A stretch of DNA of 64,000 nucleotides from Paenibacillus polymyxa (GTDB taxonomy: Bacteria > Bacillota > Bacilli > Paenibacillales > Paenibacillaceae), in contig NZ_CP049783.1 in NCBI RefSeq assembly GCF_015710975.1, forward strand, positions 620,001 through 684,000, read 5' to 3'. Shown piece by piece: positions 34,585 to 43,351 of this stretch. A model generated the notes under the pieces. That model did not search any database. It was not told where the DNA came from and was given only the letters and a program-made list of their open reading frames with translations. Numbering within the stretch: position 1 is the stretch's first letter; every line of letters starts with the position of its first letter. The position numbers were made by a program, and so were the translations under genes.

Positions 34585-34764
34585 ATGTATAAAGATCCGA
34601 TGTCTCAGGCTGATATGGAGTACAAACGCTATAAAGCCTTGAATCCTGTAGAAGAGGATGACCGCAGGACTGCGGACAAGACTCATACGGATGATACCTT
34701 AGCCGAAGATAACCCACGAGGAGTCGCATCAGCGAAGCCCGAACCCAGGGATCAAGCAAGATGA
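34585..34764 (+). CDS. Small hydrophilic hypothetical protein
   Basis: The 59-residue frame starts MYKDPMSQADMEYKRYKALN and continues with acidic and basic residues, probably disordered. GAAAGGAG lies 13 bases before the ATG, further than ideal. No family recognised. It follows the acidic 86-residue protein by 92 bp and may share its transcript. Confidence 0.5.
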   Translation: MYKDPMSQADMEYKRYKALNPVEEDDRRTADKTHTDDTLAEDNPRGVASAKPEPRDQAR

Positions 34765-34859
34765 AAGAACAGATAGGGAATGCAAAAACTAGAATCGGAA
34801 ATCAGGGCTTGCCTTCTGCATCCACTTTGTTTAAAATAAGGTCAAATCTTTTGAATACC

Positions 34860-35155
34860 ATGAACAAAGACATAGACGGAGACAAGTAAGCGTCATCGGA
34901 TTCCCACAGAAAGGTACGTATTGCTGAGAGCGTACCGCTATCCCGCGTTGAAATTCACTCCCGAGTCGAGCCTTGAACCGACGACAGAAGGATTCATTCC
35001 TTTGGTCGCAGTAGAGGTTTCCGGAAGCCCCCGTTACGGGCATCAAGCTCAGAGGTTACTGCCGTCGATTGAATGACGTTGACGACTTGCATGTATACTT
35101 CTGTAATTAGGGTGGTACCACGGCATTCGTCCCTTGCGACGAGTGCCTTTTTGTG
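34860..35155 (+). promoter_or_regulatory. T-box leader of DAHP synthase, probable Phe specifier
   Basis: The conserved T-box sequence AGGGTGGTACCACGG lies at 35109-35123. It is followed by the terminator stem GGCATTCGTC / GACGAGTGCC (35122-35147) and a T run, giving the antiterminator/terminator switch. Stem I features are visible: AGACAAGTAAGC on the 5' side, a GAGAG segment in the distal loop, and GAAATTCAC on the 3' side. The specifier codon is read as TTC (34954-34956), meaning uncharged tRNA-Phe would turn on the gene. The specifier assignment is tentative; the T-box is not. Confidence 0.88.
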
Positions 35156-35221
35156 TTATTTTCTGCAAAAAGTCTAAGGGCTGAAAGAAAAAACAATTTA
35201 AATTCGGGAAGGGTGTACTGT

Positions 35222-36304
35222 ATGTCAACCAATGAAAATTCTTTGGAGCTGTTGCGGGAACAGCTCGATGCTACAAACTTGCAATTGCTGGAGCTGCTGT
35301 CCCAACGCGCTGAACTGGCGGGACAGCTTGGAAAATTGAAAGAAGCTCAAGGAGTGCCTGACTTTGATCCAGTGCGCGAGCAACAAATGCTGGACAAGCT
35401 GATTGCAGCTAATCGTGGACCTTTCGACGATGCTACAATTCGCCAGTTGTTCAAAAATATTTTCAAGGCTTCTCTGAACTATCAAAAAGAAGAACACAAA
35501 AAACATTTGATTGTCAGCCGCAAAAATCAGCCGGATAGCACGGTTATCAAGGTTAAAGACACACTGGTAGGTGGCAAAGCCTCCATCATGGTTGCAGGTC
35601 CTTGCTCGGTGGAAAGCTACCAACAAACGCGCGAGGTAGGTGCGGCTCTCAAGGAAGCCGGTGTGCCGATTCTGCGTGGTGGTGCGTTCAAACCACGTAC
35701 ATCTCCGTATGATTTCCAAGGACTGGGTATTGAAGGCCTACAAATTCTCAAACGCGTTGGCGACGAGTTCGGGCTGGCTACAATCAGTGAGATCGTCGAT
35801 CCAAGACATTTGGAGGAAGCGATCCCTTACATCGATATCATTCAAATTGGCGCGCGCAACATGCACAACTTTGAATTGCTGAAAGCTGCGGGTGAAACGA
35901 GAACTCCGGTTCTGCTCAAACGCGGATTGGCTGCCACCATGGAAGAGTTCCTTCATGCTGCTGAGTACATCGTATCCCGTGGTAATACACAAGTCATGTT
36001 GATTGAACGCGGTATTCGTACGTATGAAAAATGGACACGTAACACGCTGGATATTTCCGCTGTTCCGATTTTGAAAAAGGAAAGCCATCTGCCTGTATTG
36101 GTGGACGTAACTCACTCTACAGGACGTAAAGACATCCTGGCCCCTTGTGCCAAGGCTGCCCTGGCTGCTGGTGCCGACGGCATCATGGTAGAAGTTCACC
36201 CGAACCCGGCAGTCGCTTTGTCCGATGCTCAGCAACAGCTGAACATCCCTGAATTCCACAACTTCCTGTCTGAAGTTAAAGAATCCGGTTTATTCAAAGC
36301 GTAA
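35222..36304 (+). CDS. Bifunctional DAHP synthase / chorismate mutase
   Basis: The 360-residue enzyme has an N-terminal AroQ-type chorismate mutase domain (about 5-85, [32 protein letters not shown]) and a C-terminal DAHP synthase of the AroG-beta type (about 100-355: [60 protein letters not shown]). It performs the first step of aromatic biosynthesis and is feedback controlled via the mutase domain in this class. In B. subtilis the equivalent gene is called aroA. The ATG at 35222 has GGGAAGGG ahead and follows the T-box leader. Confidence 0.96.
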   Translation: MSTNENSLELLREQLDATNLQLLELLSQRAELAGQLGKLKEAQGVPDFDPVREQQMLDKLIAANRGPFDDATIRQLFKNIFKASLNYQKEEHKKHLIVSRKNQPDSTVIKVKDTLVGGKASIMVAGPCSVESYQQTREVGAALKEAGVPILRGGAFKPRTSPYDFQGLGIEGLQILKRVGDEFGLATISEIVDPRHLEEAIPYIDIIQIGARNMHNFELLKAAGETRTPVLLKRGLAATMEEFLHAAEYIVSRGNTQVMLIERGIRTYEKWTRNTLDISAVPILKKESHLPVLVDVTHSTGRKDILAPCAKAALAAGADGIMVEVHPNPAVALSDAQQQLNIPEFHNFLSEVKESGLFKA

Positions 36305-36394
36305 AACTAATTTTGTGCTAAGAGTCATAAACCGCTTTCATTTTGTCAGATTATGATGTAGAATCTAATCAGGATTGTGACTGATCATGCAGGC

Positions 36395-36455
36395 AAAACC
36401 TAAATGTATATATGCTCGACTTTTGTTGAGACATATATATGTTTAGGTTTTTTTT
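36395..36455 (+). terminator. Terminator after DAHP synthase gene
   Basis: AACCTAAATGTATATAT and ATATATATGTTTAGGTT form a long stem followed by a T8 run. Confidence 0.85.
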
Positions 36456-36540
36456 ATGCCCAATTCTTGAATAATAACAATACCTGCATGGTTATAATCC
36501 TAAAAAATCATCATAGGAACGTTCAGAGAGGGGAACAGAA

Positions 36541-38163
36541 ATGAGAAAAAGAAAAGGGTTAAGCATTTTTGTGTTAGCTATGATATGTATTTTAATCATC
36601 AGTGGTTGCAGTGGTAAGTCGCCAGCCGTCGTAAAGGATGAAAGCGCTGCTCCAACAGAACAACCAGCGGGAAATAAAGTGGAAAATAAAGCGACCAAGG
36701 CTAGAACGGTTATTACTACTGACGGAGAAGTAGATGATATGAACTCAGTCATACGCTTTCTTCTCTACTCTAACGAAATGGATTTGTCCGGGATTGTACT
36801 GACTAGCTCCGTATATCATTATGCAGGTGATGAAAAGGCCGGCATCAAGCCATTCAGATGGACCGGAACCCAATGGGTAACGCATATGATTGATGCCTAT
36901 GGAGAGATTTACCCCAACCTAATCAAACATGCTGAAGGGTATCCAAAACCTGAATATATTAAAAGCGTTACCAAGATCGGAAATATTTCAAACAAAGGTG
37001 AAATGGACAAGGAAACGGAAGGTTCGAATTTCCTGAAAACACTTTTCCTAGACAATGACAAAAGAGATCTGTATGTACAAACCTGGGGAGGAACCAATAC
37101 CACAGCCAGAGCTCTAAAATCCATTGAAGACGAATATAAAAATACAGATCAATGGGAAACGATTCGGAAAAAAGTAAGTGATAAACTCGTTCTGTACATC
37201 ATTTTGGATCAGGACGATAGCTACAATAATTACATCGCCAAAAATTGGCCTGACATCAGAATTATCAATGACCAATCTAACTTCTGGCATTTCGCTTATG
37301 CTTGGAAAATGCACACGGAAGAAGTAAACAGCAAGTTACACGGGGAATGGAACTTCAAAAACATTAAAGACGGTCATGGCAAGCTGCTAAATATGTATGC
37401 CTTGATGGGCGACGGCAATATCATCAAAGGTGAATTGGATGAAGAACAAAGAGGCAGTGAAGCCTACTTGAAGAAAAATCCACAATACGACAAGTATGAC
37501 TTTATTTCCGAAGGAGATTCTCCATCTTTCTTCTATTTAATTGATAACGGATTACGGAGCATGGAAAACCCAACCTATGGTGGCTGGGGAGGTCGTTTTG
37601 GTGTCGTTAACGATAAATTATTTAGAAATACGGTGTTAGATTATGATGTGCATACGAAAAAATTCGAAGCAGAGTACTCTCTGATGCGTTGGTTTGATGA
37701 TATTCAAAATGACTTTGCTGCCCGTGCAGATTGGGCTATTGCTTCCGACTATAAAGATGCTAACCATAATCCAACATTGACCATTAAAGAAGGATTAGAT
37801 CTAACGGCTAGTCCAGGGGAGAACATAACTCTACATGCAGAAGGAACAGATCCTGACGGTGATGCATTGACCTATAAATGGTGGAGATATTTCGAAGCTG
37901 ACACCTATGAAGATTCTAAGGTCAAACCCGCGCAAGTTAAACCTGAAATGCTGGGTGATATGCAGCTTGGGCTTCACCGAGAATTAGCTGAAGGCGAGAA
38001 AGTAAACACGATTGACCTGCAAGGTAGCGACACAAATACTGCAAGTTTTACAGTTCCGGCAGATGCGAAGTCTGGGGATACGATTCATATCATTGCAGAA
38101 GTACAGGACAATGGTAAACATTCTTTGAAACATTATCAGCGTGTGATTGTAACCGTAAAATAA
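36541..38163 (+). CDS. DUF1593 (nucleoside-hydrolase-like) lipoprotein
   Basis: The 540-residue lipoprotein (lipobox ISGC, Cys near residue 23) has the DUF1593/Sde182-type domain from about residue 55. VITTDGEVDDMNSVIRFLLYSNEMDLSGIV carries an Asp cluster like the nucleoside-hydrolase metal site, followed by YVQTWGGTNTTARAL and KLVLYIILDQDD. A C-terminal beta-sandwich (about 420-540, DPDGDALTYKWWRYFEADTYE) completes the fold. Family members are linked to polysaccharide breakdown, but the reaction is not established. AGAGGGG precedes the ATG; a terminator follows at 38187. Confidence 0.85.
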   Translation: MRKRKGLSIFVLAMICILIISGCSGKSPAVVKDESAAPTEQPAGNKVENKATKARTVITTDGEVDDMNSVIRFLLYSNEMDLSGIVLTSSVYHYAGDEKAGIKPFRWTGTQWVTHMIDAYGEIYPNLIKHAEGYPKPEYIKSVTKIGNISNKGEMDKETEGSNFLKTLFLDNDKRDLYVQTWGGTNTTARALKSIEDEYKNTDQWETIRKKVSDKLVLYIILDQDDSYNNYIAKNWPDIRIINDQSNFWHFAYAWKMHTEEVNSKLHGEWNFKNIKDGHGKLLNMYALMGDGNIIKGELDEEQRGSEAYLKKNPQYDKYDFISEGDSPSFFYLIDNGLRSMENPTYGGWGGRFGVVNDKLFRNTVLDYDVHTKKFEAEYSLMRWFDDIQNDFAARADWAIASDYKDANHNPTLTIKEGLDLTASPGENITLHAEGTDPDGDALTYKWWRYFEADTYEDSKVKPAQVKPEMLGDMQLGLHRELAEGEKVNTIDLQGSDTNTASFTVPADAKSGDTIHIIAEVQDNGKHSLKHYQRVIVTVK

Positions 38164-38186
38164 CAGAAGACAGCACTCAATAAATT

Positions 38187-38227
38187 AGGCTCATGGAATC
38201 ATACTCCATGGGCCTGTTTATTTTTGC
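38187..38227 (+). terminator. Terminator after the DUF1593 lipoprotein gene
   Basis: AGGCTCATGGA and TCCATGGGCCT form a stem with one G-T pair, followed by GTTTATTTTTG. Confidence 0.75.
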
Positions 38228-38248
38228 GTATCGGACCTCGGACAATCT

Positions 38249-39109
38249 CTATACACGTTTAATACTTTTTTCAGTCAAAGGAACATAATATCCCTTTCCA
38301 TTCGGACCCATGGCGAATTTATTGCGAAGATGGATTAGATTAGGGCCGAATTTGGCCTCCAATTCTTCACGGAACTCATATAGGATTTCCATGATATAAA
38401 TATCATGAATAATTACTTCCGTAATCGGCATTACAAGACCCGGGTGTAGCGTCCATGCAGCACGGCTGTCATCACCAAGTGAAAGTATGCCAGCTACAAC
38501 CTCCCGGTCATCCACGCTAAGCACAATCCATCGACCACCGATTTCGGACGTAATCTCCTCACTCATATCATGGCGGTAAACAGTAGCAAAATCAAAGTTA
38601 AGATCACCATATGCTACAAGGATCACCTCAATTCCTTGCTGAGCAGCTTGCTCTAAGGCATCCCGGAACATCTCGGCATCCTCTTTCCAAATTTCCAGTA
38701 AAATTCGGTGTTTTGCTCCCTTCACGCCTTCATTGATGCGATTGATAATGGCTTCATACCCCGAAATATTCCAAATGTTCTCTCTGTTTTGAAACGATGC
38801 TGTGTACTGCTCCAAACTCTCTTGCGCCACGTTGAAAATCTGCTCTGCTTTGCGCTTTCTCTGGGCAATCAATTCATGTGGAGGAAGCGGCACATATAGA
38901 GGTGTATTTTCTTGACTTACCATGATGTCCCCACGGTTGACCATTCCCGACAAAACCTCGTAAATCTTGGATCTCGGTACTCCAGAGTTCAATGAAACGG
39001 CATATCCCGAAAGTGGAGAGCTTTCCAATAAGGTCACATAAGCTTTGGCCTCATATTCACTAAAATTCAAATCACGTAGAATTTCTAATATATTTGGTTT
39101 TGATTTCAT
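38249..39109 (-). CDS. TrmB family transcriptional regulator
   Basis: The 286-residue protein has an N-terminal TrmB winged HTH (residues about 5-75, DLNFSEYEAKAYVTLLESSPLSGYAVSLNSGVPRSKIYEVL) and a C-terminal phospholipase D-like ligand domain (HRILLEIWKEDAEMFRDAL). TrmB regulators in archaea and bacteria sense sugars; the effector here is unknown. TGAGGAGAAG precedes the ATG. It is divergent from an EamA transporter with a palindrome in the shared region and probably controls it. Confidence 0.88.
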   Translation of the reverse strand: MKSKPNILEILRDLNFSEYEAKAYVTLLESSPLSGYAVSLNSGVPRSKIYEVLSGMVNRGDIMVSQENTPLYVPLPPHELIAQRKRKAEQIFNVAQESLEQYTASFQNRENIWNISGYEAIINRINEGVKGAKHRILLEIWKEDAEMFRDALEQAAQQGIEVILVAYGDLNFDFATVYRHDMSEEITSEIGGRWIVLSVDDREVVAGILSLGDDSRAAWTLHPGLVMPITEVIIHDIYIMEILYEFREELEAKFGPNLIHLRNKFAMGPNGKGYYVPLTEKSIKRV

Positions 39110-39156
39110 GACGTCTTCTCCTCAATTCATGTTCTTCCTTACTATATCACTTCCCC

Positions 39157-39185
39157 TTGACAAAAACTGATATACAAATTATCTT
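39157..39185 (+). promoter_or_regulatory. Promoter of the EamA transporter gene
   Basis: TTGACA (39157-39162), a 17-base spacer, and TATCTT (39180-39185). The start of transcription would lie near 39192. Confidence 0.65.
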
Positions 39186-39212
39186 TTTAGTAGCATTTTC
39201 ATAGTAGTAACT

Positions 39213-39226
39213 ATAGTAGCTACTAT
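39213..39226. promoter_or_regulatory. Perfect 14-bp palindrome, probable TrmB operator
   Basis: ATAGTAGCTACTAT lies about 20 bases downstream of the predicted transcription start of the transporter gene, where a bound repressor would block transcription. Further partial TAGTAG copies flank it. Confidence 0.5.
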
Positions 39227-39269
39227 CACTATCATATTTCATAGGGGATGAACTCAGGGAGGATATAAC

Positions 39270-40172
39270 TTGAACAAAGTCATAGCTCATCACAGCGAAA
39301 GCAACCGGATTTACTATACTTCTACGATTCTAGCCCTATTGATCTGGAGCACATCGTTTATTGCCACCAAAGCAGCCTATACGACGTTCCCTCCTCTTAC
39401 CTTGGGTCTATCCAGATTTATCATAGCTTCCATCGTACTAGGTATCGTTCTGCTGATCAAAAAAGAACATGTCAAAGTAAAGCCAAAGGATTTGGCTACG
39501 ATTTCGTTTAGTGGGGTTTTGGGAATCACTCTTTATTTTTCAATGGAGAATATAGGGGTTAGCCTGACGACCGCTTCCAACGCAGCATTAATTGTCGCAT
39601 CGTATCCCGCAATTACATCGCTGCTTGAATTTATTTTGTATAAAGTCAAATTATCCAAATATAAAGTCTGCGGCATAGCACTGGCCATGATCGGGGTATA
39701 TTTCTTAACCTCCGTTGGCGAAATCTCGGATGGTAAGAATCAACTCATCGGAAATTTAATATTGATTGGCACCGGATTTGCGTGGGCGTTTTACACTTTC
39801 ATGACGCGTAAGGTTGTGGACAAATATCCGCCGGTGACGTTATCTTTTTATCAAACCGTTGCAGGTAGTATCTTTTTCATACCGTTAGCCCTATTAGAAA
39901 AGGATAGCTGGCAGGCTCCGACAACGGGATCGTTTATGTTGCTCATGTATCTGGGTGTGTTCTGCTCCGTTATCGCATTTTTACTTTATAATTACGGATT
40001 AATCAAGCTGTCACCGAGCAGTTCCGTTTCTTTAATGAATTTGGTTCCGATATTTGGGGTGTTGTTCTCTGTCTTACTATTGCACGAAACGATTACATGG
40101 CGCCAAATCATTGGCGGCTTGGTCGTTATTATAGGGGTCTTGATGAGTGCGCATCAAACTAACCGTACCTAA
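39270..40172 (+). CDS. EamA/DMT-family transporter
   Basis: The 300-residue protein has ten TM segments in two EamA repeats (first about 20-150, second about 165-295), with typical motifs LLIWSTSFIATKAAYTTFPPL and VPIFGVLFSVLLLHETITW. Such proteins export metabolites or amino acids. The start is TTG with GGAGG nine bases ahead. It is divergent from the TrmB regulator, with promoter and palindrome between. Confidence 0.88.
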   Translation: MNKVIAHHSESNRIYYTSTILALLIWSTSFIATKAAYTTFPPLTLGLSRFIIASIVLGIVLLIKKEHVKVKPKDLATISFSGVLGITLYFSMENIGVSLTTASNAALIVASYPAITSLLEFILYKVKLSKYKVCGIALAMIGVYFLTSVGEISDGKNQLIGNLILIGTGFAWAFYTFMTRKVVDKYPPVTLSFYQTVAGSIFFIPLALLEKDSWQAPTTGSFMLLMYLGVFCSVIAFLLYNYGLIKLSPSSSVSLMNLVPIFGVLFSVLLLHETITWRQIIGGLVVIIGVLMSAHQTNRT

Positions 40173-40239
40173 AGATATTGCAGCCCTACAATACAAGGGC
40201 GAGTGGCCTTTTTAAAAGATCTCGCCCAGTTGGTTATAT

Positions 40240-40419
40240 CTATGCAGTCGGCTTTTTTTCTTTTATATAAAAAAGGTGGTTATATTGATTGATGAGGTTA
40301 TCCATAATTACAGACTGTTTGAGCACACTGGCATGATTAAAGCCATGTTTTGCTTGTAAAATATACAGCTTTTGACGGGCATTCTCAAGCTGTTGACGCA
40401 AAATGTCGTCTCTTATCAT
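40240..40419 (-). CDS. Short Spo0E-like aspartyl-phosphate phosphatase
   Basis: The 59-residue protein starts MIRDDILRQQLENARQKLYI and contains the Spo0E signature as S-x-x-MD-x-LI in KQSVIMDNLINQYN. GGAGGG lies 7 bases before the ATG. It is a second member of the family in the window and short for it. It probably acts on Spo0A~P or a related regulator. Confidence 0.75.
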   Translation of the reverse strand: MIRDDILRQQLENARQKLYILQAKHGFNHASVLKQSVIMDNLINQYNHLFYIKEKKPTA

Positions 40420-40506
40420 AATATATCCCTCCCTGTCATATGATCAGTGTAAAGGGTTATGAATAATATACTAAAAATAAGGGTTTGGGATAATTATCTA
40501 ATTGGC

Positions 40507-41739
40507 CTATCCGGCAGAATGAATATTCTGATCCGTTGCGTTATTTTGGGCTGAAATCGGGAAAACGTTTTTTCCCTTCGCCCATAGCAACAACGCTGCA
40601 ACCAGCAAGATGCCACCGTTTAATACGAAGATCCAGCGAATGGGCATCCAGCTACCAAGCATGCCGCCAATCAGCGGCCCCGCCATCGTCGCGAGCTGGG
40701 TAGCTGATTGATTCAGGCTAAAGGCTCGTCCGCGAAACTCTGGCTTGGTGACTTCCACAGTCATGGCATTAATCGCCGGCATGACAGACGCATAAAACAA
40801 TCCATATCCAAACCGAAGCGCACCAAAACCAACAAAGTTGGTTACAAAAAACTGCAAGATGTTCCCAATCCCCGAACCGATCAGCCCAATCAGCAACACT
40901 TGGGCAAAGCCGATTTTCCCTCCAATCCGGCCCCATCGGGGAGCCATCAGCACTGCCGCGATGCCTACAGCTGAGAATACAATCCCGGAACTTAAAGACG
41001 CATGGCTACGGTCCACACCCATTTCAAGCACATACACCGTAATTAACGGTTCCAAGATCATAACAGAAAAGGTACTTAATCCAGCTAGAATAAGCAAAAA
41101 GTATAATGGCCGATTAGCAATAGCCTCTTTGATATCATCCCGAACATGCGAGCGGGTACTGGTGCCCTTGAAGCTATCCTCTCTAGCGCCAAATGTCGCG
41201 ATGAACGCAGATACCAGAACAAGAGCCGCTGAGAAAAAAAAGGCATTTCGATTGCCATAATAATGGCTCACCACACCACCGATCAGCGGACCTATAATGC
41301 TGCCAGTCGCTCCAGCAGTCGCCATAATGCCAAGGGCATAGCCCGTTTTTTCTTCAGGCGAGCCCGTTCCGACCAGCGCAATCGCCGCAGGAATAAATCC
41401 GGAGAGAAGTCCTTGAAACAAGCGAACCCCTACAAATACATAGGGGTCTGTCACTAAAGCACATACCAGATACAATACAGCCAAGCTAAAACCTGATCGA
41501 ATCAGCATCGGCTTACGTCCATACTTATCTGCCAGCGAACCCCAAAACGGGGCAATCAGCGCGCTCGCTAAAAAAGTGACTCCAAAGGCAATTCCTGACC
41601 ATAATTCCAGTTGATCGTTAACGCCCAATTCCGTATTCAGAAAAATAGGTAAAAACGGAATCGACACGGAATAGGCCATGCTGCAAAACAATACTCCGAT
41701 CCACAAAACAATCAGGTTTCGCTTCCAATATAGATGCAT
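40507..41739 (-). CDS. MFS multidrug efflux transporter (MdtG-like)
   Basis: The 410-residue protein has 12 TM segments and the MFS signature GSLADKYGRKPMLIRSG between TM2 and TM3. The antiporter motif in TM5 (GIMATAGATGSIIGPLIGG) marks it as a drug:proton exporter. AGAAGGGA precedes the ATG. It ends near the short Spo0E-like gene; no local regulator is seen. Confidence 0.88.
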   Translation of the reverse strand: MHLYWKRNLIVLWIGVLFCSMAYSVSIPFLPIFLNTELGVNDQLELWSGIAFGVTFLASALIAPFWGSLADKYGRKPMLIRSGFSLAVLYLVCALVTDPYVFVGVRLFQGLLSGFIPAAIALVGTGSPEEKTGYALGIMATAGATGSIIGPLIGGVVSHYYGNRNAFFFSAALVLVSAFIATFGAREDSFKGTSTRSHVRDDIKEAIANRPLYFLLILAGLSTFSVMILEPLITVYVLEMGVDRSHASLSSGIVFSAVGIAAVLMAPRWGRIGGKIGFAQVLLIGLIGSGIGNILQFFVTNFVGFGALRFGYGLFYASVMPAINAMTVEVTKPEFRGRAFSLNQSATQLATMAGPLIGGMLGSWMPIRWIFVLNGGILLVAALLLWAKGKNVFPISAQNNATDQNIHSAG

Positions 41740-41870
41740 GCTGCCACACGTCCCTTCTGTTCATTCCATTATTACCCTCTAAATTAGAAAAGTCTACCGT
41801 AAACCTTAGCCTTTCATCGTGGAACAACCACGAAGAAGCTGATATAATCGAATGGAATGGAGATGATGAC

Positions 41871-42128
41871 ATGGCTAAAAAGAGAAATTCGTCTTTCGCT
41901 GCTCCTGCGGCTCAGGACAAACCTGCTACCTTAAAGGATCTGTTGAGTCAGGACGTGCTGAACAAGCTTAAGGCTCAAGCCAATGAAGCGCAAGCAGAAC
42001 AAGACAAGCGTAAAGAAGACGAACGGCAACGTGCCCTTGAAGCAAAAAAAGCTGAACAAAAGAAGCTGGACAACAACTTTGAACATCTGTTGAATAACAG
42101 CAATTTGGACTGGCACAAATATAAATAA
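41871..42128 (+). CDS. YqkE family protein (DUF3886)
   Basis: The 85-residue protein matches the Bacillales YqkE family: an N-terminal Ala-rich part, LKDLLSQDVLNKLKAQANEAQAEQ, a long Glu/Lys/Arg-rich helix, and the conserved ending FEHLLNNSNLDWHKYK. Function unknown. GGAGATGATGAC lies ahead of the ATG. A terminator follows at once. Confidence 0.85.
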   Translation: MAKKRNSSFAAPAAQDKPATLKDLLSQDVLNKLKAQANEAQAEQDKRKEDERQRALEAKKAEQKKLDNNFEHLLNNSNLDWHKYK

Positions 42129-42157
42129 GCCAAAACCATTGCGGTTTTGGCCTATCT
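42129..42157. terminator. Terminator after yqkE-like gene
   Basis: GCCAAAACC-ATT-GCGGTTTTGGC, with T-rich sequence on both sides. It may serve both the yqkE-like gene and the convergent small membrane protein gene. Confidence 0.75.
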
Positions 42158-42169
42158 TTACACTTTATG

Positions 42170-42283
42170 TTATAGCCAGTCACGAATATGTTGTACTGAG
42201 TACAGTACCCCTACCCAAACTGGCAGACTGAACGCCATACCCCATATGAGACCTTTAGCCAGTTTTTTGTCTACCTCCATCAT
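42170..42283 (-). CDS. 37-residue single-TM membrane protein
   Basis: MMEVDKKLAKGLIWGMAFSL continues PVWVGVLYSVQHIRDWL, a short basic N-terminus, one TM segment and an amphipathic end. AAAGGGG lies seven bases before the first ATG. No family recognised. Its ribosome site and clean TM design support it as a real small protein. Confidence 0.6.
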   Translation of the reverse strand: MMEVDKKLAKGLIWGMAFSLPVWVGVLYSVQHIRDWL

Positions 42284-42458
42284 GATCCTGCCCCTTTCCT
42301 TGGGAATAGCAGCAGTATGGGTCAAGAATACGGCTTTCAAACCCGTATTTCCTTATCCCCAACAAAAAAGGTATGATAGTAAATGGAAAAGTGTTCTGCG
42401 CTGTCCCCAAACTATAAATTAGGATGTTACACCATCCAACCTTTCAGGAGGAATATTA

Positions 42459-43136
42459 ATGAACCGAAAATCGATACGCCCATGGTACACATTGTGCCTG
42501 CTGGCCATCATGCTCGTGCTGGTTGCCGGATGTGGCACAAAAGCCACCGATGTGGAAGCAGCAAGCCGGACAAGCACCACAACTCCCGCTGCAACTAAAG
42601 ACAAAAGCAAGGCTGTTTCACATCCAGTTGTCACGATTGTCATGAACGATGGCAAGAAAATCAAGCTTGAGCTGTATCCGGAAGTAGCACCGAACACGGT
42701 TAACAATTTCATCTCCTTGGTGCAAAAGGGAGCTTATAACGGTACCATTTTCCACCGCGTCATCCCCGGCTTTATGATTCAGGGTGGTGATCCGCAAGGT
42801 AACGGTACAGGCGGCCCCGGCTACAGTATCAAAGGGGAATTCAAGAGCAACGGCGTTAACAATACACTCAAACATACACGTGGCGTATTATCCATGGCCC
42901 GCTCAGCGGATCTGGATTCAGCCGGATCGCAATTTTTTATCATGGTTGACGATGCGGACTACCTCGACGGTCAGTATGCCGCTTTCGGTAAAGTAACGTC
43001 CGGAATGGACGTGGTCGACGCTATCGTCAACTCCAAACGGGATAGCAATGACAAACCTACCAAACCAGCTACAATGAAAAAAGTTACTGTAGATACGCTG
43101 GGTAAAAAATATCCAGAACCCGTCAAAGTAAAATAA
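42459..43136 (+). CDS. Cyclophilin-type peptidyl-prolyl isomerase lipoprotein
   Basis: The 225-residue lipoprotein (lipobox VAGC, Cys near residue 25) has a cyclophilin domain from about residue 60. Active-site Arg and Phe are visible in FHRVIPGFMIQGGD and the substrate-binding segment SAGSQFFIMVDDADYLDG. It would assist folding of secreted proteins at the membrane surface. AGGAGGAA precedes the ATG. Confidence 0.92.
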   Translation: MNRKSIRPWYTLCLLAIMLVLVAGCGTKATDVEAASRTSTTTPAATKDKSKAVSHPVVTIVMNDGKKIKLELYPEVAPNTVNNFISLVQKGAYNGTIFHRVIPGFMIQGGDPQGNGTGGPGYSIKGEFKSNGVNNTLKHTRGVLSMARSADLDSAGSQFFIMVDDADYLDGQYAAFGKVTSGMDVVDAIVNSKRDSNDKPTKPATMKKVTVDTLGKKYPEPVKVK

Positions 43137-43162
43137 TCCGTCTTTCATAACGGGATAACCGC

Positions 43163-43196
43163 AACGACCTTGTGCATACGCATGAGGTCGTTTTTG
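43163..43196 (+). terminator. Terminator after the cyclophilin gene
   Basis: AACGACCT and AGGTCGTT arms with GTGC/CGCA pairing inside, followed by TTTTT. Confidence 0.8.
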
Positions 43197-43351
43197 CTTA
43201 TCCCCTGATACTTTCTAAGCTGCTGATTCTGTGATGTAGTAAGAGTATATACACAAAAGGAAGCGTTTTCAATCATTATTTTTAGATTTTTTTACTGTTA
43301 AATGAGTCTACAGCGTTCGACAAAAGTTACTTAAATAAGCAGTAAACTCGT

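Noticed and set aside
40199..40229. GGGCGAG / CTCGCCC hairpin after the EamA gene as a terminator
   Set aside because: The loop is long and no T tract follows on either strand, so termination is not supported.
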